Source: Asticcacaulis sp. UBA2476 (lineage in GTDB: Bacteria > Pseudomonadota > Alphaproteobacteria > Caulobacterales > Caulobacteraceae). Taken from it: a stretch of 64,000 nucleotides of DNA. Below the pieces are notes generated by a model, which made no database searches, was not told where the DNA came from, and saw only the letters and a list, made by a program, of their open reading frames with translations. Both the position numbers and the translations under genes were made by a program. The stretch covers positions 86,226 to 150,225 of the forward strand of contig DDPE01000078.1 in the NCBI GenBank assembly GCA_002342035.1, read 5' to 3'. Shown piece after piece: positions 17,048 to 25,931 of this stretch (position 1 is its first letter; each line of letters opens with the position of its first letter).

Positions 17048-17101
17048 CTTTCCATTCCTGTCAAATAAACCGTTGATGTCTCACCGTTGGGGTAGCTTGG
17101 C

Positions 17102-20100
17102 CTATGCGCTAACAAGGAACCGATAGGTGCCCGAGCCAACCCGCACGACCGTGCGCCCGTCCCTCGGCCCGTCCACGCGAATTTCCTTACGGCGCGTCAG
17201 AGCTTTACCGCCCTCCCTGATTTTGGCCACGGATACCGTTGGCAAATACAATTCGGCTTCGGTATTGGCCGGTACGGTGAGATCGAGACTGAAGCCGGTC
17301 GCCGACTGCGCCCACTGAGTGCGAATAAGGCCCGATACCGAACGATACTCACCGCCGCCTGCCTTTACACGGGGGTCGATGACCGGATTGACGCGGAACC
17401 GGCGGAAGCCCGGCTCTATCGGATCAATGCCAGCGATCCGGCGATAGACGAAGCCGTTGATCGCCCCGAGCGCATAGTGGTTGAACGAGTTCATCGATAC
17501 ATCGCCGGTATCGCTGTTCCAACGCTCCCAGGTCGTCGTCGCGCCGCGTGCCACCATGTATCCCCACGATGGGAATTCAGTGCGGAGCAGCAGGTCGTAA
17601 ACTATATCGGCAAAACCCGCATCGGCCAGAACATCGAGGCTGTTTGGTGTGCCGAGAAAGCCCGTTGTCAGCAGATTGCCACGGCGGATAATATTGCCCT
17701 TCAGCTTGTCGGCGACAGCCTTCCGTCGAGCTTCCGGCACAAGTTTGTAGCGCAGAGCCAGAATGTACGAAGTTTGGGAATCGTTACCGACCGTGCCGTC
17801 CGCTTCAATGAAGGTCGTGTTGAAAGCCGTGGTGATATCGGCGGACAGTTTCGTATACCGAGCGACCGCTTCGCTACGGTTTGTGGCGCGTGCCATGTCG
17901 ATCATCAGATCGACCGACTGTTTCCAGCACGCCGTGCCGATCAGGTCTTTCGGCGTTGTCGGATCGCCCGGCTTCACCGCATCAAGCGCCAGCCAGTCGG
18001 CGTAATCCGAGCCTCGGCGTTTGGTCCAGATGAAATTTTCCGCCTGACCTGCTACGAAGGCGATATGCCGGACCATCATGTCCCAGTTCTGGTCGATGAT
18101 CGTCGTGTCGCCGTAGCGCTGCCACACCGTCCACGGCAAGGTAACTGCGGCGTCGGCCCAGCCAGGTGTCGCGCCGCGCGCGCCGCTGGCGCCCCAGCCG
18201 GTCGGGCAGATTTCCGGCACAACGCCCTCGGCGGTTTGCGAGTCACGCAAATCGCCCATCCACTGCCGGGTGAAGCTGGCGACGTCCATATTGAATGCGG
18301 CGGTATCCCAGAACACATTGGCATCGCCTAACCAAGCCATACGCTCGTCGCGTTGCGGACAATCGGTCGGCACGCCCATAAAGTTGGAACGCTGGCTCCA
18401 CAAATTATTCTGCCAGCCCTGCATAATCAGGGCGTTACCGATACGCAGATGCCCAGTCTGCGCCACATGACTGTGGATGACAATGCCGGTGATGTCGTCT
18501 GGTTTGGGCGCTTGCCGCAAGCCGGTCACCTCGACATAGCGAAAACCGTGATAGGTGAAACGCGGCTCCCAGACCTCACCTTGCGTCGCGCCTTTCAGCG
18601 TATAGTGATCGGCGGCGCGCGCCGTACGCAGGTTGGACTGATCGATACTGCCATCGGCCTTGAGCACCTCGGCAAATTTCAACGTCACGCGATCACCGGC
18701 CTGTCCCCTGACCTTTAGCCGCACCCAACCGGCGAAGTTCTGGCCAAGGTCGATGACCCAGCCGTCGCCAGATGGTTTCACGCTTTTCGCTGGCAACGTA
18801 TCTGTCCGGCGGATCGGCGGTGTAATCATGCCGATGAGTTGCCCTTTAGGTGACGGCACGACAGCGGCCTCCGCCCATTCGGGTCCGGCCTTAAAGCCCG
18901 ATGCGTCCCAGCCCGGCTGCTCCAGGCGGGCATCGTAATCTTCACCGTCGTAGATTTCGCAGAAGGTGACCGGTGACGGCGCTAAAGCCCAGTCTTTTCC
19001 GGTCTGCACGATTTCGCGCGTACCGTCCGAATAGGCGATTTCAAGTTGCGCTCTCAGGCGGATCGGTATGTCACCGAAGCCGTAACGCCCCTTCGACAGG
19101 ATGCGCCCGGCATGCCAACCGTCACCGACCAACGCGCCAAGGGTGTTCGGGCCGGCGGCAAGTTGCGCCGTCACATCATGCACGCGATAGAAAATGCGTT
19201 TCTGACTGTCGGTCCATTCCGGTGCGAGCAGGTCATCACCGACCTTTCTGCCATTGAGAAATAGCTCATAGACCCCCAGCGCTGTGACGTAGATCCGCGC
19301 CGATCTAATCGCGCGCTGCACATCGAAGTCCTTGCGCAAAGCGGCGGCTCCGGCGCTGGGGAATGGCATCTGGGATTTGAGATCCCGTATTACGGCCGGC
19401 CATCTCCGGTCATCGAATTCCGGTGCGGACCAGCCGTCCGCTTCGATATCGGAGATTTTTGCGTCCTTGGCGGTAAAACGTACTATTCGTCCGTCATTCA
19501 ATCTCGCCCGCAGCAACAGCGCCGCTGTCAGTTCACCTTTGCGGAAATTAGGGGCGAGACTATCGCCTTCCAGCGCAATACACAGGGTGTGCTTACCTTT
19601 CGGTATAGAAAACGCCGTGTTCTGCGCCAACGGCCAGCCCCATTCGACTTTGTCCGTCGCCGGGACGCTCAGGGGCTCACCGTCGATAAAGACTTTGACC
19701 GAAGATGTTACGGCCATGATCAATATTAAATCGGCATCAGTTTCGAGCGCAAAACCCATGCGGAAGTAGCGGTTCTTCGATTCCGTCGCGGGTCCGGTCA
19801 TCCAGTAAAGTCCGGCGTCGCGGTCAGCACGCCGCGATTCGACTTCGGCGCCGATCCAGTCTGCCGTCCAGTCTGACGGCTGAAGTAGTCCCATTTCCCA
19901 GAAAGCCGCAGAGCTTACGGCCCGATTCCCCATGTTGTCCCACACGGTAACGCGCCACCAGACACGCTGGCGCGATATCAAAGGCGGTCCGCCGTAAGGG
20001 ATGTCGAAGCTGCGGTTCGAAGCCACCTTGTCGCTGTCCCACAGATCGGCCTTGCCCATGCTCAAGGCATCTGACGAGCTTGCTGCCTCAACTCGGTAAT

Positions 20101-20314
20101 GGGTCTGTATTACGCCGCGCGCCGACGACTCCAATCGCCACGACAGACGGATATCCGTTTCTTGCACCCCAACCGGATCGGTCAGATTCAGCGCCTGGGG
20201 AGTGACCGCGCGCAAAGCGGGCCCAGCCTCTGCGCTTTTAGCGGTCGAGGTAATTAAACCTATTGCACAGACCGACTGAAACAATCCGCGGCGTGACGTT
20301 TTTCGCAGGCTCAT
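17102..20314 (-). CDS. GH78 alpha-L-rhamnosidase
   Basis: 1070 residues. The N-terminus LRKTSRRGLFQSVCAIGLITS is a Tat-like signal. Beta-rich N-domains (about 45-330), including the Bac_rhamnosid_N type, are followed by a concanavalin-like segment, an (alpha/alpha)6 catalytic barrel (about 620-960) and a C-terminal beta domain. The hallmark DCPQRDERMAWLGDAN (about 652-667, with E657) contains the conserved acidic residues of GH78, and FWDTAAFNMDVASFTRQWM follows. It releases terminal alpha-L-rhamnose from pectic chains, flavonoid glycosides or saponins. It is 21 bp after the esterase and 54 bp before the GH27 gene, so co-transcribed. Confidence 0.93.
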   Translation of the reverse strand: MSLRKTSRRGLFQSVCAIGLITSTAKSAEAGPALRAVTPQALNLTDPVGVQETDIRLSWRLESSARGVIQTHYRVEAASSSDALSMGKADLWDSDKVASNRSFDIPYGGPPLISRQRVWWRVTVWDNMGNRAVSSAAFWEMGLLQPSDWTADWIGAEVESRRADRDAGLYWMTGPATESKNRYFRMGFALETDADLILIMAVTSSVKVFIDGEPLSVPATDKVEWGWPLAQNTAFSIPKGKHTLCIALEGDSLAPNFRKGELTAALLLRARLNDGRIVRFTAKDAKISDIEADGWSAPEFDDRRWPAVIRDLKSQMPFPSAGAAALRKDFDVQRAIRSARIYVTALGVYELFLNGRKVGDDLLAPEWTDSQKRIFYRVHDVTAQLAAGPNTLGALVGDGWHAGRILSKGRYGFGDIPIRLRAQLEIAYSDGTREIVQTGKDWALAPSPVTFCEIYDGEDYDARLEQPGWDASGFKAGPEWAEAAVVPSPKGQLIGMITPPIRRTDTLPAKSVKPSGDGWVIDLGQNFAGWVRLKVRGQAGDRVTLKFAEVLKADGSIDQSNLRTARAADHYTLKGATQGEVWEPRFTYHGFRYVEVTGLRQAPKPDDITGIVIHSHVAQTGHLRIGNALIMQGWQNNLWSQRSNFMGVPTDCPQRDERMAWLGDANVFWDTAAFNMDVASFTRQWMGDLRDSQTAEGVVPEICPTGWGASGARGATPGWADAAVTLPWTVWQRYGDTTIIDQNWDMMVRHIAFVAGQAENFIWTKRRGSDYADWLALDAVKPGDPTTPKDLIGTACWKQSVDLMIDMARATNRSEAVARYTKLSADITTAFNTTFIEADGTVGNDSQTSYILALRYKLVPEARRKAVADKLKGNIIRRGNLLTTGFLGTPNSLDVLADAGFADIVYDLLLRTEFPSWGYMVARGATTTWERWNSDTGDVSMNSFNHYALGAINGFVYRRIAGIDPIEPGFRRFRVNPVIDPRVKAGGGEYRSVSGLIRTQWAQSATGFSLDLTVPANTEAELYLPTVSVAKIREGGKALTRRKEIRVDGPRDGRTVVRVGSGTYRFLVSA

Positions 20315-20335
20315 AACTCTCCCTAACCACCCTTT

Positions 20336-21178
20336 TTAATTGTGACACGATTGACGCCTCAATAGCTTCATCGCCGCTGCCAGTTTCGGCCCAAGCTGTA
20401 ACTGCGCTGCGGTTGATAAATGAATGCCGTCCGCGTTCTTAGGCAAACCGGCCGCGGACACATAACCTACATCGGCAAGGGATGATGCCACTTCAACCTG
20501 AGCGGCCTGAACCGTTGTCCATCCATCGGTCGGCTTGGGCCAGCGCGCGGGATCGGGCCGATCAGACAACCCGACGATCACCCACGGCAGGCAGGCATTA
20601 CCTAGATCCTGACGCATACGGGCAATCAAGATAGTCATCCGCTCACCCCAAACCTGAGCGGTCTCTACCGTACCGGCATCAGTTTCCCCCTGATACCATA
20701 AGACACCAGCAATCCGGCCATGGGCCGACGCTTCGCGCGCACGCGCCAGACACGAGCCGTAAAGACGCGTCCTTGAGGGATTAGGCGTCCATTGCGATAG
20801 GGACGAGCCGCCTTTGGCACAGGGAACCAGCGCGATCGGACGCGCGGTGGCCGTCATCGCCTCGGCAAACGATAACCCCGGACCCACGCCCGCCTTACCC
20901 GCATCAGAGGAAACGGCATCGACTTCATGGGCCGGATCATCCAACGGTTCCTGCGCCGGTCGCCAGACGCCGTCATTGCCATAAAGCCACACAATGCCCG
21001 ACGACGCGAGGGGCTTAGGCAGTTCAGCCATATCGCCCCGCCCCGACATGTTGGATTGCCCCATAAGCAGATAGATATCCATATCCGCCGGCGGGATCGT
21101 TTTCGCATCCGCAAGGGCACCGGACGACAGTGCAAGCCCCATGGCGATCTGACACACCGTATATCGGAATTTTAACAT
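20336..21178 (-). CDS. SASA-family (SGNH, CE6-like) carbohydrate acetylesterase
   Basis: 280 residues with a signal peptide (MLKFRYTVCQIAMGLALSSGALA). The catalytic Ser is in MGQSNMSGRG (S42) and the C-terminal dyad is D250/H253 in NADGIHLSTAAQ. GVLWYQGETDA in the middle is typical of sialate-O-acetylesterase / acetylxylan-esterase (SASA, formerly DUF303) proteins. In a rhamnosidase/GH2 operon it probably removes O-acetyl groups from pectic or hemicellulosic glycans so the glycosidases can act. It lies 27 bp after the GH2 gene and 21 bp before the rhamnosidase gene. Confidence 0.88.
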   Translation of the reverse strand: MLKFRYTVCQIAMGLALSSGALADAKTIPPADMDIYLLMGQSNMSGRGDMAELPKPLASSGIVWLYGNDGVWRPAQEPLDDPAHEVDAVSSDAGKAGVGPGLSFAEAMTATARPIALVPCAKGGSSLSQWTPNPSRTRLYGSCLARAREASAHGRIAGVLWYQGETDAGTVETAQVWGERMTILIARMRQDLGNACLPWVIVGLSDRPDPARWPKPTDGWTTVQAAQVEVASSLADVGYVSAAGLPKNADGIHLSTAAQLQLGPKLAAAMKLLRRQSCHN

Positions 21179-21205
21179 TTGACGCTCCGGGGGTTTTCCA
21201 ACGGT

Positions 21206-24200
21206 CTACTTCACCGGCCCGAGAATGTCCGCCTCGACAATACTGAGGATATTACCAGTCTTGACCTTTTCGGCACCGGTTGACGCGCCCTCGCGGTCGG
21301 TGGTCACTTCGATGATATTGCCAAAACCGTCACGGTCTTCGGTCGGTGACATCAGCTCGATCTTGAGCTTGCGACCAGTTACCACCGGCCAGCTCAGATC
21401 GGCATAGCCCAGGTTCTTTTCCGGCGTCCCGCGATAGACGGTCTGACCATCAAGGGTGATGTGCAGCGGATAGCTGCGCACGCGCCAGCCGGTCATGCGC
21501 AGCGAGACCGCATCAACGGCCTGCGGCGTGCCCAGATCATATTCGATCCATGCCTGACCTTTTGTGCCGTCCGAATTCCAGACCGATGCCTCATTATCAT
21601 CGCGCGATTTGGCGGCATCCGCGGCGTTTGAACCGGCCGTGATCGACACCACCGTCACCCCACGCTTTGTATCAGCATAGGACGGCGTCAAGGGCGTTGG
21701 GCCGCGCTTGAGATTGACCGGCTGATAGTCCTCAGCAAAAACCTTCGACAGACCGTTCCTGACGGCGACGGACTTAGTTTTGGTGCTGATGGTCGCGGGC
21801 TTAAGCCCCTCAGATGACGCGCTTAAGCTCACCTTGCCGGACGTGGTGGTGGAACGGATCAGGACGCGGTTGATGCCGCCTTCAACCGGCAGAACCTGAG
21901 ACAGGACATAGTTGGTCAATTTTTTCTTATCGCCCGCGCCGTTCGGCCCGGTTTCTTCCTGAGCGAGGCCGCCTTTCCAGACCGCAGCCCCTTCCAGCTT
22001 GAAATTGATAGAGTTGAAAGCGGTCGGCACGCGGTTGCCGTCCTTATCCACCACCTCAACATCAACCAACATGGCGTCCATGCCGTCGGCCACAAAGCCG
22101 CGCGGCCCATAGACCGGCGTCAGCTTGACCGCCACCGGTGCGCCCGTTGTCTTGCGCGCGTCCTGCGACGTCTTGCCGTCAGCATAGGTCGCCACAGCCT
22201 TCAATTCACCCGCCGCGTAGGCCACATCTTTGAAGGTAAACAGGAAGCCGTCAGACTTCTCGCCCTGCCCCACGGACTTACCGTTGATAAACAATTCAAC
22301 GCTGTCGCCGTTAGAGGCCACAAAAATATCTTTGGTGACCCCCTCAGCATAGGTCCAGTGGCCAATGATATGGGTGTGGCGGCCTTCGGAATTGACCCAA
22401 CCGTCCCACATCACCTTATGCACCCACAAACTGTCCTTGGGCAGGCGCATGGCGTCCACTTCGCCCGACCGGCGGTAATTATTGTCGCCGCGAAAGTGCG
22501 AGTTTGAGTCGGTAAAGCCGATGTTCACGCCCCCCGCACTCACGCGGTCGCCGGTACCGGGACGGTAGCGGTAAAAGTCCCACCAGCGTTTGACGTTCTC
22601 GACCGCGATCGATTCGACATTGCGGTTATAGGCGGGACTGTCTTTATGGAACGGTGGGGTAAAGTCGTCCTGATAGGCACGCGCCGCTTCGTCGCGGGAA
22701 TATTCGGTGGCCCACATCGGCTTGGATTTCGACTTGTTGATATAGAGCATCTCACCGCCGTATTCTGCGATCTGCGAGCCCATCATCTCGCGCGAACCAA
22801 TGGCGCGCCCACCGTGAGGATCATAGAGATCGCGCACGGCCTTCATTTTGGCCATATGGTCTTCGGTGATGCCCTTATTGCCGCTCTCATACAGAATAAT
22901 CGAGGGATTGTTGCGGTTATAGATGATGGCATCACGCATTAGTTCAACCCGCAGGTCAAAGCGCCGGTCCTGAGGGTCCCCTTCGGAATCGCCCGCCGGC
23001 ATGGCCTGAAGCAGACCGAGGCGGTCGGCGGATTCAATGTCTTGTTTTGCCGGCGTGACGTGCATCCAGCGGACCAGATTGCCATTGCCTTCCAGCATCA
23101 GCTTATTGCCGAAATCCGAGAGCCACGGCGGCACCGAGATACCCACGCCCGGCCATTCGTTCGTCGAGCGCTGGGCATAGCCCTTCATCAACAGCACACG
23201 GTCATTAAGCGTTACCTTGCCATTGTCAAAGGCGGTTGAGCGGAACCCTGTACGGGTATCGACCGCATCAATAACCTTGCCGTTTTCGCGCAAGGTGGTG
23301 GTTACCGTATAGAGATAGCCATAGCCCCATGACCAAAAATTGAGGTTGCCGACGCGTTGCTCGGCCGAAAGTGTGGCCGTCTGGCCCGGTGCAACGGTGA
23401 CCGGCGTCGCGTCAAATCTGGCGACCCGCTTGCCGTCCAGATCGCGGATTTCCACACCATAGGTCAGGGTGCGCGGCGCGGATGTATCGTTCTTGACCTC
23501 GGACTCCGCATGGACCGTGGCGGCTTTCCCCGCGATGTCATAGTCCTTGCCGTAGATATAGACGCCGGTGGTTTCGAGCGATGACCATAGCGGCAAGGTC
23601 TGGTACACACCGCCGGTCAGGTGCAGGGCCACCGGCTTATTGATGCCGCCATAGTTGGCGTAGAAGTTCTTGTCCGACCACTGGTAACGCGTCTTGGTGG
23701 TCCGCTCGCGCGCGCCCCAATCATTATCGACCCGCACGGCAATAAGATTGTCACCGGGCTTAAGGGCCTTGGCGATATCAAACCCAAACGCCATGACGCC
23801 GTTTTCGTTATAGCCGATCTTTTCGCCGTTGACCCAAACGTCGGCGACGTGACGCACGCCTTCAAATTCCACGAAAACATGCTCAGGCTTGGCATTGGCA
23901 TTGGCAGGCATCTTGAAATGCTTGCGATACCAGGTAATGCCCGTCTTTTGCTGGTGAATGTCTGAGGCAAAGGCTTCGTCTTCGTTGAAGGCGTTTGGCA
24001 GGACCACATCTTTCCAGCCATTGTCATCAAAGCTGACCTCAGACGCTTTTGCATCATCGCCAGTCGTCATTTTCCAGCCCTGATCAAAGCTGTAGCTTTC
24101 GCGCGGAGAGGATACAAAGGTCGAGGCGCGGTGCGCGTCCGCCGGTGAGTTCACCACCAGCCCTGTAGTCAGAGTCAAAACAACCGCAAAAGAGCGCGCA

Positions 24201-24214
24201 CGAACATAGGGCAT
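21206..24214 (-). CDS. GH2-family glycosidase with DUF4982 and C-terminal discoidin-like module
   Basis: 1002 residues from the ATG at 24214 (AGGAA 9 bases upstream); a TTG ten codons earlier overlaps the promoter. Sec signal MPYVRARSFAVVLTLTTGLVV, then a GH2 sugar-binding jelly roll (about 40-220: ITWYRKHFKMP, VWVNGEKIGYNENG), an Ig-like domain (220-340), a TIM barrel (340-630), DUF4982-type Ig domains (about 630-840) and a F5/8 type C-like domain (about 850-960: WIEYDLGTPQAVDAVSLRMTGW). The nucleophile is probably E504 (WATEYSRDE). The position of the usual acid/base Glu (GNE) is K447 (ESGNKG), with E443 four residues earlier, so the mechanism may differ. Likely a beta-galactosidase-like enzyme; first gene of the island operon. 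Confidence 0.85.
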   Translation of the reverse strand: MPYVRARSFAVVLTLTTGLVVNSPADAHRASTFVSSPRESYSFDQGWKMTTGDDAKASEVSFDDNGWKDVVLPNAFNEDEAFASDIHQQKTGITWYRKHFKMPANANAKPEHVFVEFEGVRHVADVWVNGEKIGYNENGVMAFGFDIAKALKPGDNLIAVRVDNDWGARERTTKTRYQWSDKNFYANYGGINKPVALHLTGGVYQTLPLWSSLETTGVYIYGKDYDIAGKAATVHAESEVKNDTSAPRTLTYGVEIRDLDGKRVARFDATPVTVAPGQTATLSAEQRVGNLNFWSWGYGYLYTVTTTLRENGKVIDAVDTRTGFRSTAFDNGKVTLNDRVLLMKGYAQRSTNEWPGVGISVPPWLSDFGNKLMLEGNGNLVRWMHVTPAKQDIESADRLGLLQAMPAGDSEGDPQDRRFDLRVELMRDAIIYNRNNPSIILYESGNKGITEDHMAKMKAVRDLYDPHGGRAIGSREMMGSQIAEYGGEMLYINKSKSKPMWATEYSRDEAARAYQDDFTPPFHKDSPAYNRNVESIAVENVKRWWDFYRYRPGTGDRVSAGGVNIGFTDSNSHFRGDNNYRRSGEVDAMRLPKDSLWVHKVMWDGWVNSEGRHTHIIGHWTYAEGVTKDIFVASNGDSVELFINGKSVGQGEKSDGFLFTFKDVAYAAGELKAVATYADGKTSQDARKTTGAPVAVKLTPVYGPRGFVADGMDAMLVDVEVVDKDGNRVPTAFNSINFKLEGAAVWKGGLAQEETGPNGAGDKKKLTNYVLSQVLPVEGGINRVLIRSTTTSGKVSLSASSEGLKPATISTKTKSVAVRNGLSKVFAEDYQPVNLKRGPTPLTPSYADTKRGVTVVSITAGSNAADAAKSRDDNEASVWNSDGTKGQAWIEYDLGTPQAVDAVSLRMTGWRVRSYPLHITLDGQTVYRGTPEKNLGYADLSWPVVTGRKLKIELMSPTEDRDGFGNIIEVTTDREGASTGAEKVKTGNILSIVEADILGPVK

Positions 24215-24245
24215 TGTCAGCGTTTCCTGATTGTATTTGACCAAT

Positions 24246-24274
24246 TAAATAGATTGGTCAGACCAATAACGCAA
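24246..24274 (-). promoter_or_regulatory. Promoter with TTGGTC-GACCAA operator for the island operon
   Basis: On the minus strand a -35-like TTGCGT and a -10-like TATTTA are separated by 17 bp. The spacer contains the 15-bp palindrome ATTGGTCTGACCAAT (24253-24267), which fits GntR/FadR-type sites (TGGTC-N-GACCA). A further half-site TTGGTC lies just downstream of the -10. Binding there would block RNA polymerase, so repression of the glycosidase operon by a GntR-type regulator encoded elsewhere is likely. Confidence 0.55.
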
Positions 24275-24357
24275 CAACAATCACATCCCGTCGCAACTGC
24301 GCATCAATTTTTATTAATCCGTCACCATAACTTGGGGAAAGTGCCTTGGCACCCAAT

Positions 24358-24608
24358 CTATTTTATGGTGCGGGTACGCGCCTCTATAGCCTCGATCTCC
24401 GACAGGAACCGTCTTTTGGCGGGCTTCTCATCCTTGCCAAGGGAAACGACCTTGATACGCGCCTTCCCCTTGAGTTGGGAAACTCAGTCCAAGCGTATTC
24501 GGGTATCGGGCGCTTTATCTTATAAGCTGATCCGACCTCGACCATATATTCAGGAAGATTTGGATTTGCCTTGGGCCTGCCATATGTATCACCGTATGTA
24601 TCGACCAC
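24358..24608 (-). pseudogene. Island integrase, N-terminal remnant (copy 1, frameshifted)
   Basis: The first frame begins with GTG at 24608 and reads GRPKANPNLPEYM then VEVGSAYKIKRPIPEYAWTEFPNSRG. Around 24480-24495 the homology moves to another frame (KARIKVVSLGKDEKPAKRRF and then LSEIEAIEARTRTIK) and stops at TAG 24358-24360. Together they give the first 75-80 residues of a tyrosine integrase arm-binding domain. The catalytic domain is absent. It lies just downstream of tRNA-Gln in the transcription direction of the tRNA, the normal place for the integrase of a tRNA-inserted island. Stretch 24275-24357 holds nothing else that I recognise. Confidence 0.65.
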
Positions 24609-24613
24609 GGTCT

Positions 24614-24670
24614 ACAATACCTATTTTTCTTAATGTTTTTGAAAAATATAGAGAAAAAAGAAAGTGGCTG
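24614..24670. repeat. 57-bp direct repeat, tRNA-proximal att-like copy
   Basis: Matches 14709-14765 (see there). Its last six bases, TGGCTG, are the complement of the 3' end of tRNA-Gln, so the crossover would leave an intact tRNA. The identity extends mainly outward from the tRNA 3' end into the downstream T-rich transcript end rather than into the tRNA body. Confidence 0.8.
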
Positions 24671-24738
24671 GGGAACTAGGACTCGAACCTAGAACGACGG
24701 TACCAAAAACCGCTGTGTTACCATTACACCATTCCCCA
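24665..24738 (-). tRNA. tRNA-Gln (anticodon UUG)
   Basis: 74 nt including an encoded CCA. The acceptor pairs TGGGGAA with TTCCCCA, discriminator G. The anticodon stem is GCGGT/ACCGT around the loop TTTTGGT, giving anticodon TTG. The T arm contains GGTTCGAGTCC. The 3' end overlaps the island repeat by six bases. Confidence 0.95.
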
Positions 24739-24940
24739 ACACGGCTACAGCTTCATACGAAACCGGCTGGTTTCTTCGAATATTGCCCGAAGAGGGGCTG
24801 GAGATAGCGCAAGCCCTTGCGACTTGCAATCCCTTGGCTGAATTTTTCTTGCGGGTTCTGAATAGTTTTCCCCAAGCTTGTCATACAAGAGCTTTGGGTC
24901 GCCCCCTTTTCCCCCAAAGTCGCCTGTGCTATGGGGCGGC

Positions 24941-25813
24941 ATGTCCTACGTTATCGTCGCTTTTTATCATTTCTTTGATTTTCCAAACTTTGAGGCCATG
25001 CAGGCGCCTTTGCTGGAACGGCTGCAAACACTTGGCATCAAAGGCTCTGTCCTCATCACGCGCGAAGGCGTGAACTCCACCATGTCCGGTACGCGTGTGT
25101 CGATTGACAGCTTTCTGGACTATCTCCAAAACGATCTGATCGGCGCAAAGATCACTTATAAAGAATCTTATGCTGAGTTTCAGCCTTTTGGTAAAGCGCG
25201 GGTGCGTTTGAAAAAGGAGACCATATCGCTGGGCGAGCCCGTATCGATGAAACGGTTCGGGCAATATGTCGAACCAAAGGACTGGAATAATCTCATCCGC
25301 GGCAATGACGTCGTCATTCTGGATACCCGGAATGATTATGAGGTCAATCTGGGAACCTTCAAAGGTGCAGTCGATCCCTCCATCCCGACCTTCAAATACT
25401 TGCCGCAATGGGTGCGCGACAATGCCGACAGTCTCAAAGGCAAGAAAATCGCAACCTTCTGTACCGGCGGCATCCGCTGCGAGAAGTTCACCTCATGGAT
25501 GATCGATAACGGTTTTGATGATGTCTACCATCTCAAAGGCGGCATATTGCAGTATTTCGAGGATGTTCCGGCTGAGGAAACCCTATGGGACGGCGAATGT
25601 TTTGTCTTTGATGAGCGTATTGCTGTCGATCATAAGCTGCAACCGTCGCAGTCAGCAGCGCTTTGTCTTTACTGTGATCATGCCCTGACCGTCGAAGATC
25701 AGGCGCATCCTCATTATGTCAAAGGGGTGTCCTGCCCCCATTGCCACGGCGATCCGGCCTATCAGCATGACCGCCCATCCACCAACCCCAGACGCGGCCG
25801 CGTCAAGTTCTGA
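24941..25813 (+). CDS. trhO: tRNA uridine(34) hydroxylase TrhO (rhodanese family)
   Basis: 290 residues from this ATG (GGGGCGG just upstream; the 21 extra codons before it carry no conserved sequence). N-terminal ferredoxin-like domain (MSYVIVAFYHFFDFPNFEAM), central rhodanese domain with the active-site loop FCTGGIRCEKFTSW (C174), and a C-terminal cysteine-rich part (CLYCDHALT, CPHCHG). TrhO (YceA) uses oxygen to form 5-hydroxyuridine at the wobble position of tRNAs, a precursor of cmo5U/mcmo5U in many bacteria. It lies directly after tRNA-Gln and marks the return to core chromosome. Confidence 0.93.
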   Translation: MSYVIVAFYHFFDFPNFEAMQAPLLERLQTLGIKGSVLITREGVNSTMSGTRVSIDSFLDYLQNDLIGAKITYKESYAEFQPFGKARVRLKKETISLGEPVSMKRFGQYVEPKDWNNLIRGNDVVILDTRNDYEVNLGTFKGAVDPSIPTFKYLPQWVRDNADSLKGKKIATFCTGGIRCEKFTSWMIDNGFDDVYHLKGGILQYFEDVPAEETLWDGECFVFDERIAVDHKLQPSQSAALCLYCDHALTVEDQAHPHYVKGVSCPHCHGDPAYQHDRPSTNPRRGRVKF

Positions 25814-25931
25814 TTTTTCACGGATTCAATTATTACGCTGTCTTCATTTGACCTGTTACCATAACCGTCTATGTTTGGCGGGATTTGCGCGTGTGGGCGG
25901 GCATGAATATGAGCAGGACAACGATCTTCGC

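Larger units (their letters stand above)
14709..24670. mobile_element. Genomic island at tRNA-Gln carrying a plant-glycan operon
   Basis: The segment is bounded by the two 57-bp repeats. It begins at the 3' end of tRNA-Gln with an integrase remnant in the usual orientation and carries four co-oriented carbohydrate-active enzyme genes. A second integrase remnant beyond the distal repeat indicates that another island was already inserted at, or later joined to, the same site. No intact integrase, excisionase or mobilisation gene remains, so the island appears fixed. Confidence 0.7.

Noticed and set aside
16046..17068. 340-codon open frame on the plus strand over the GH27 gene
   Set aside because: It lies fully antisense to a clear GH27 enzyme, has no recognisable domain and is explained by codon bias of the opposite strand.
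17477..18331. 284-codon open frame antisense to the rhamnosidase gene
   Set aside because: Arg/His-rich composition and no domain; shadow of GH78 coding sequence.
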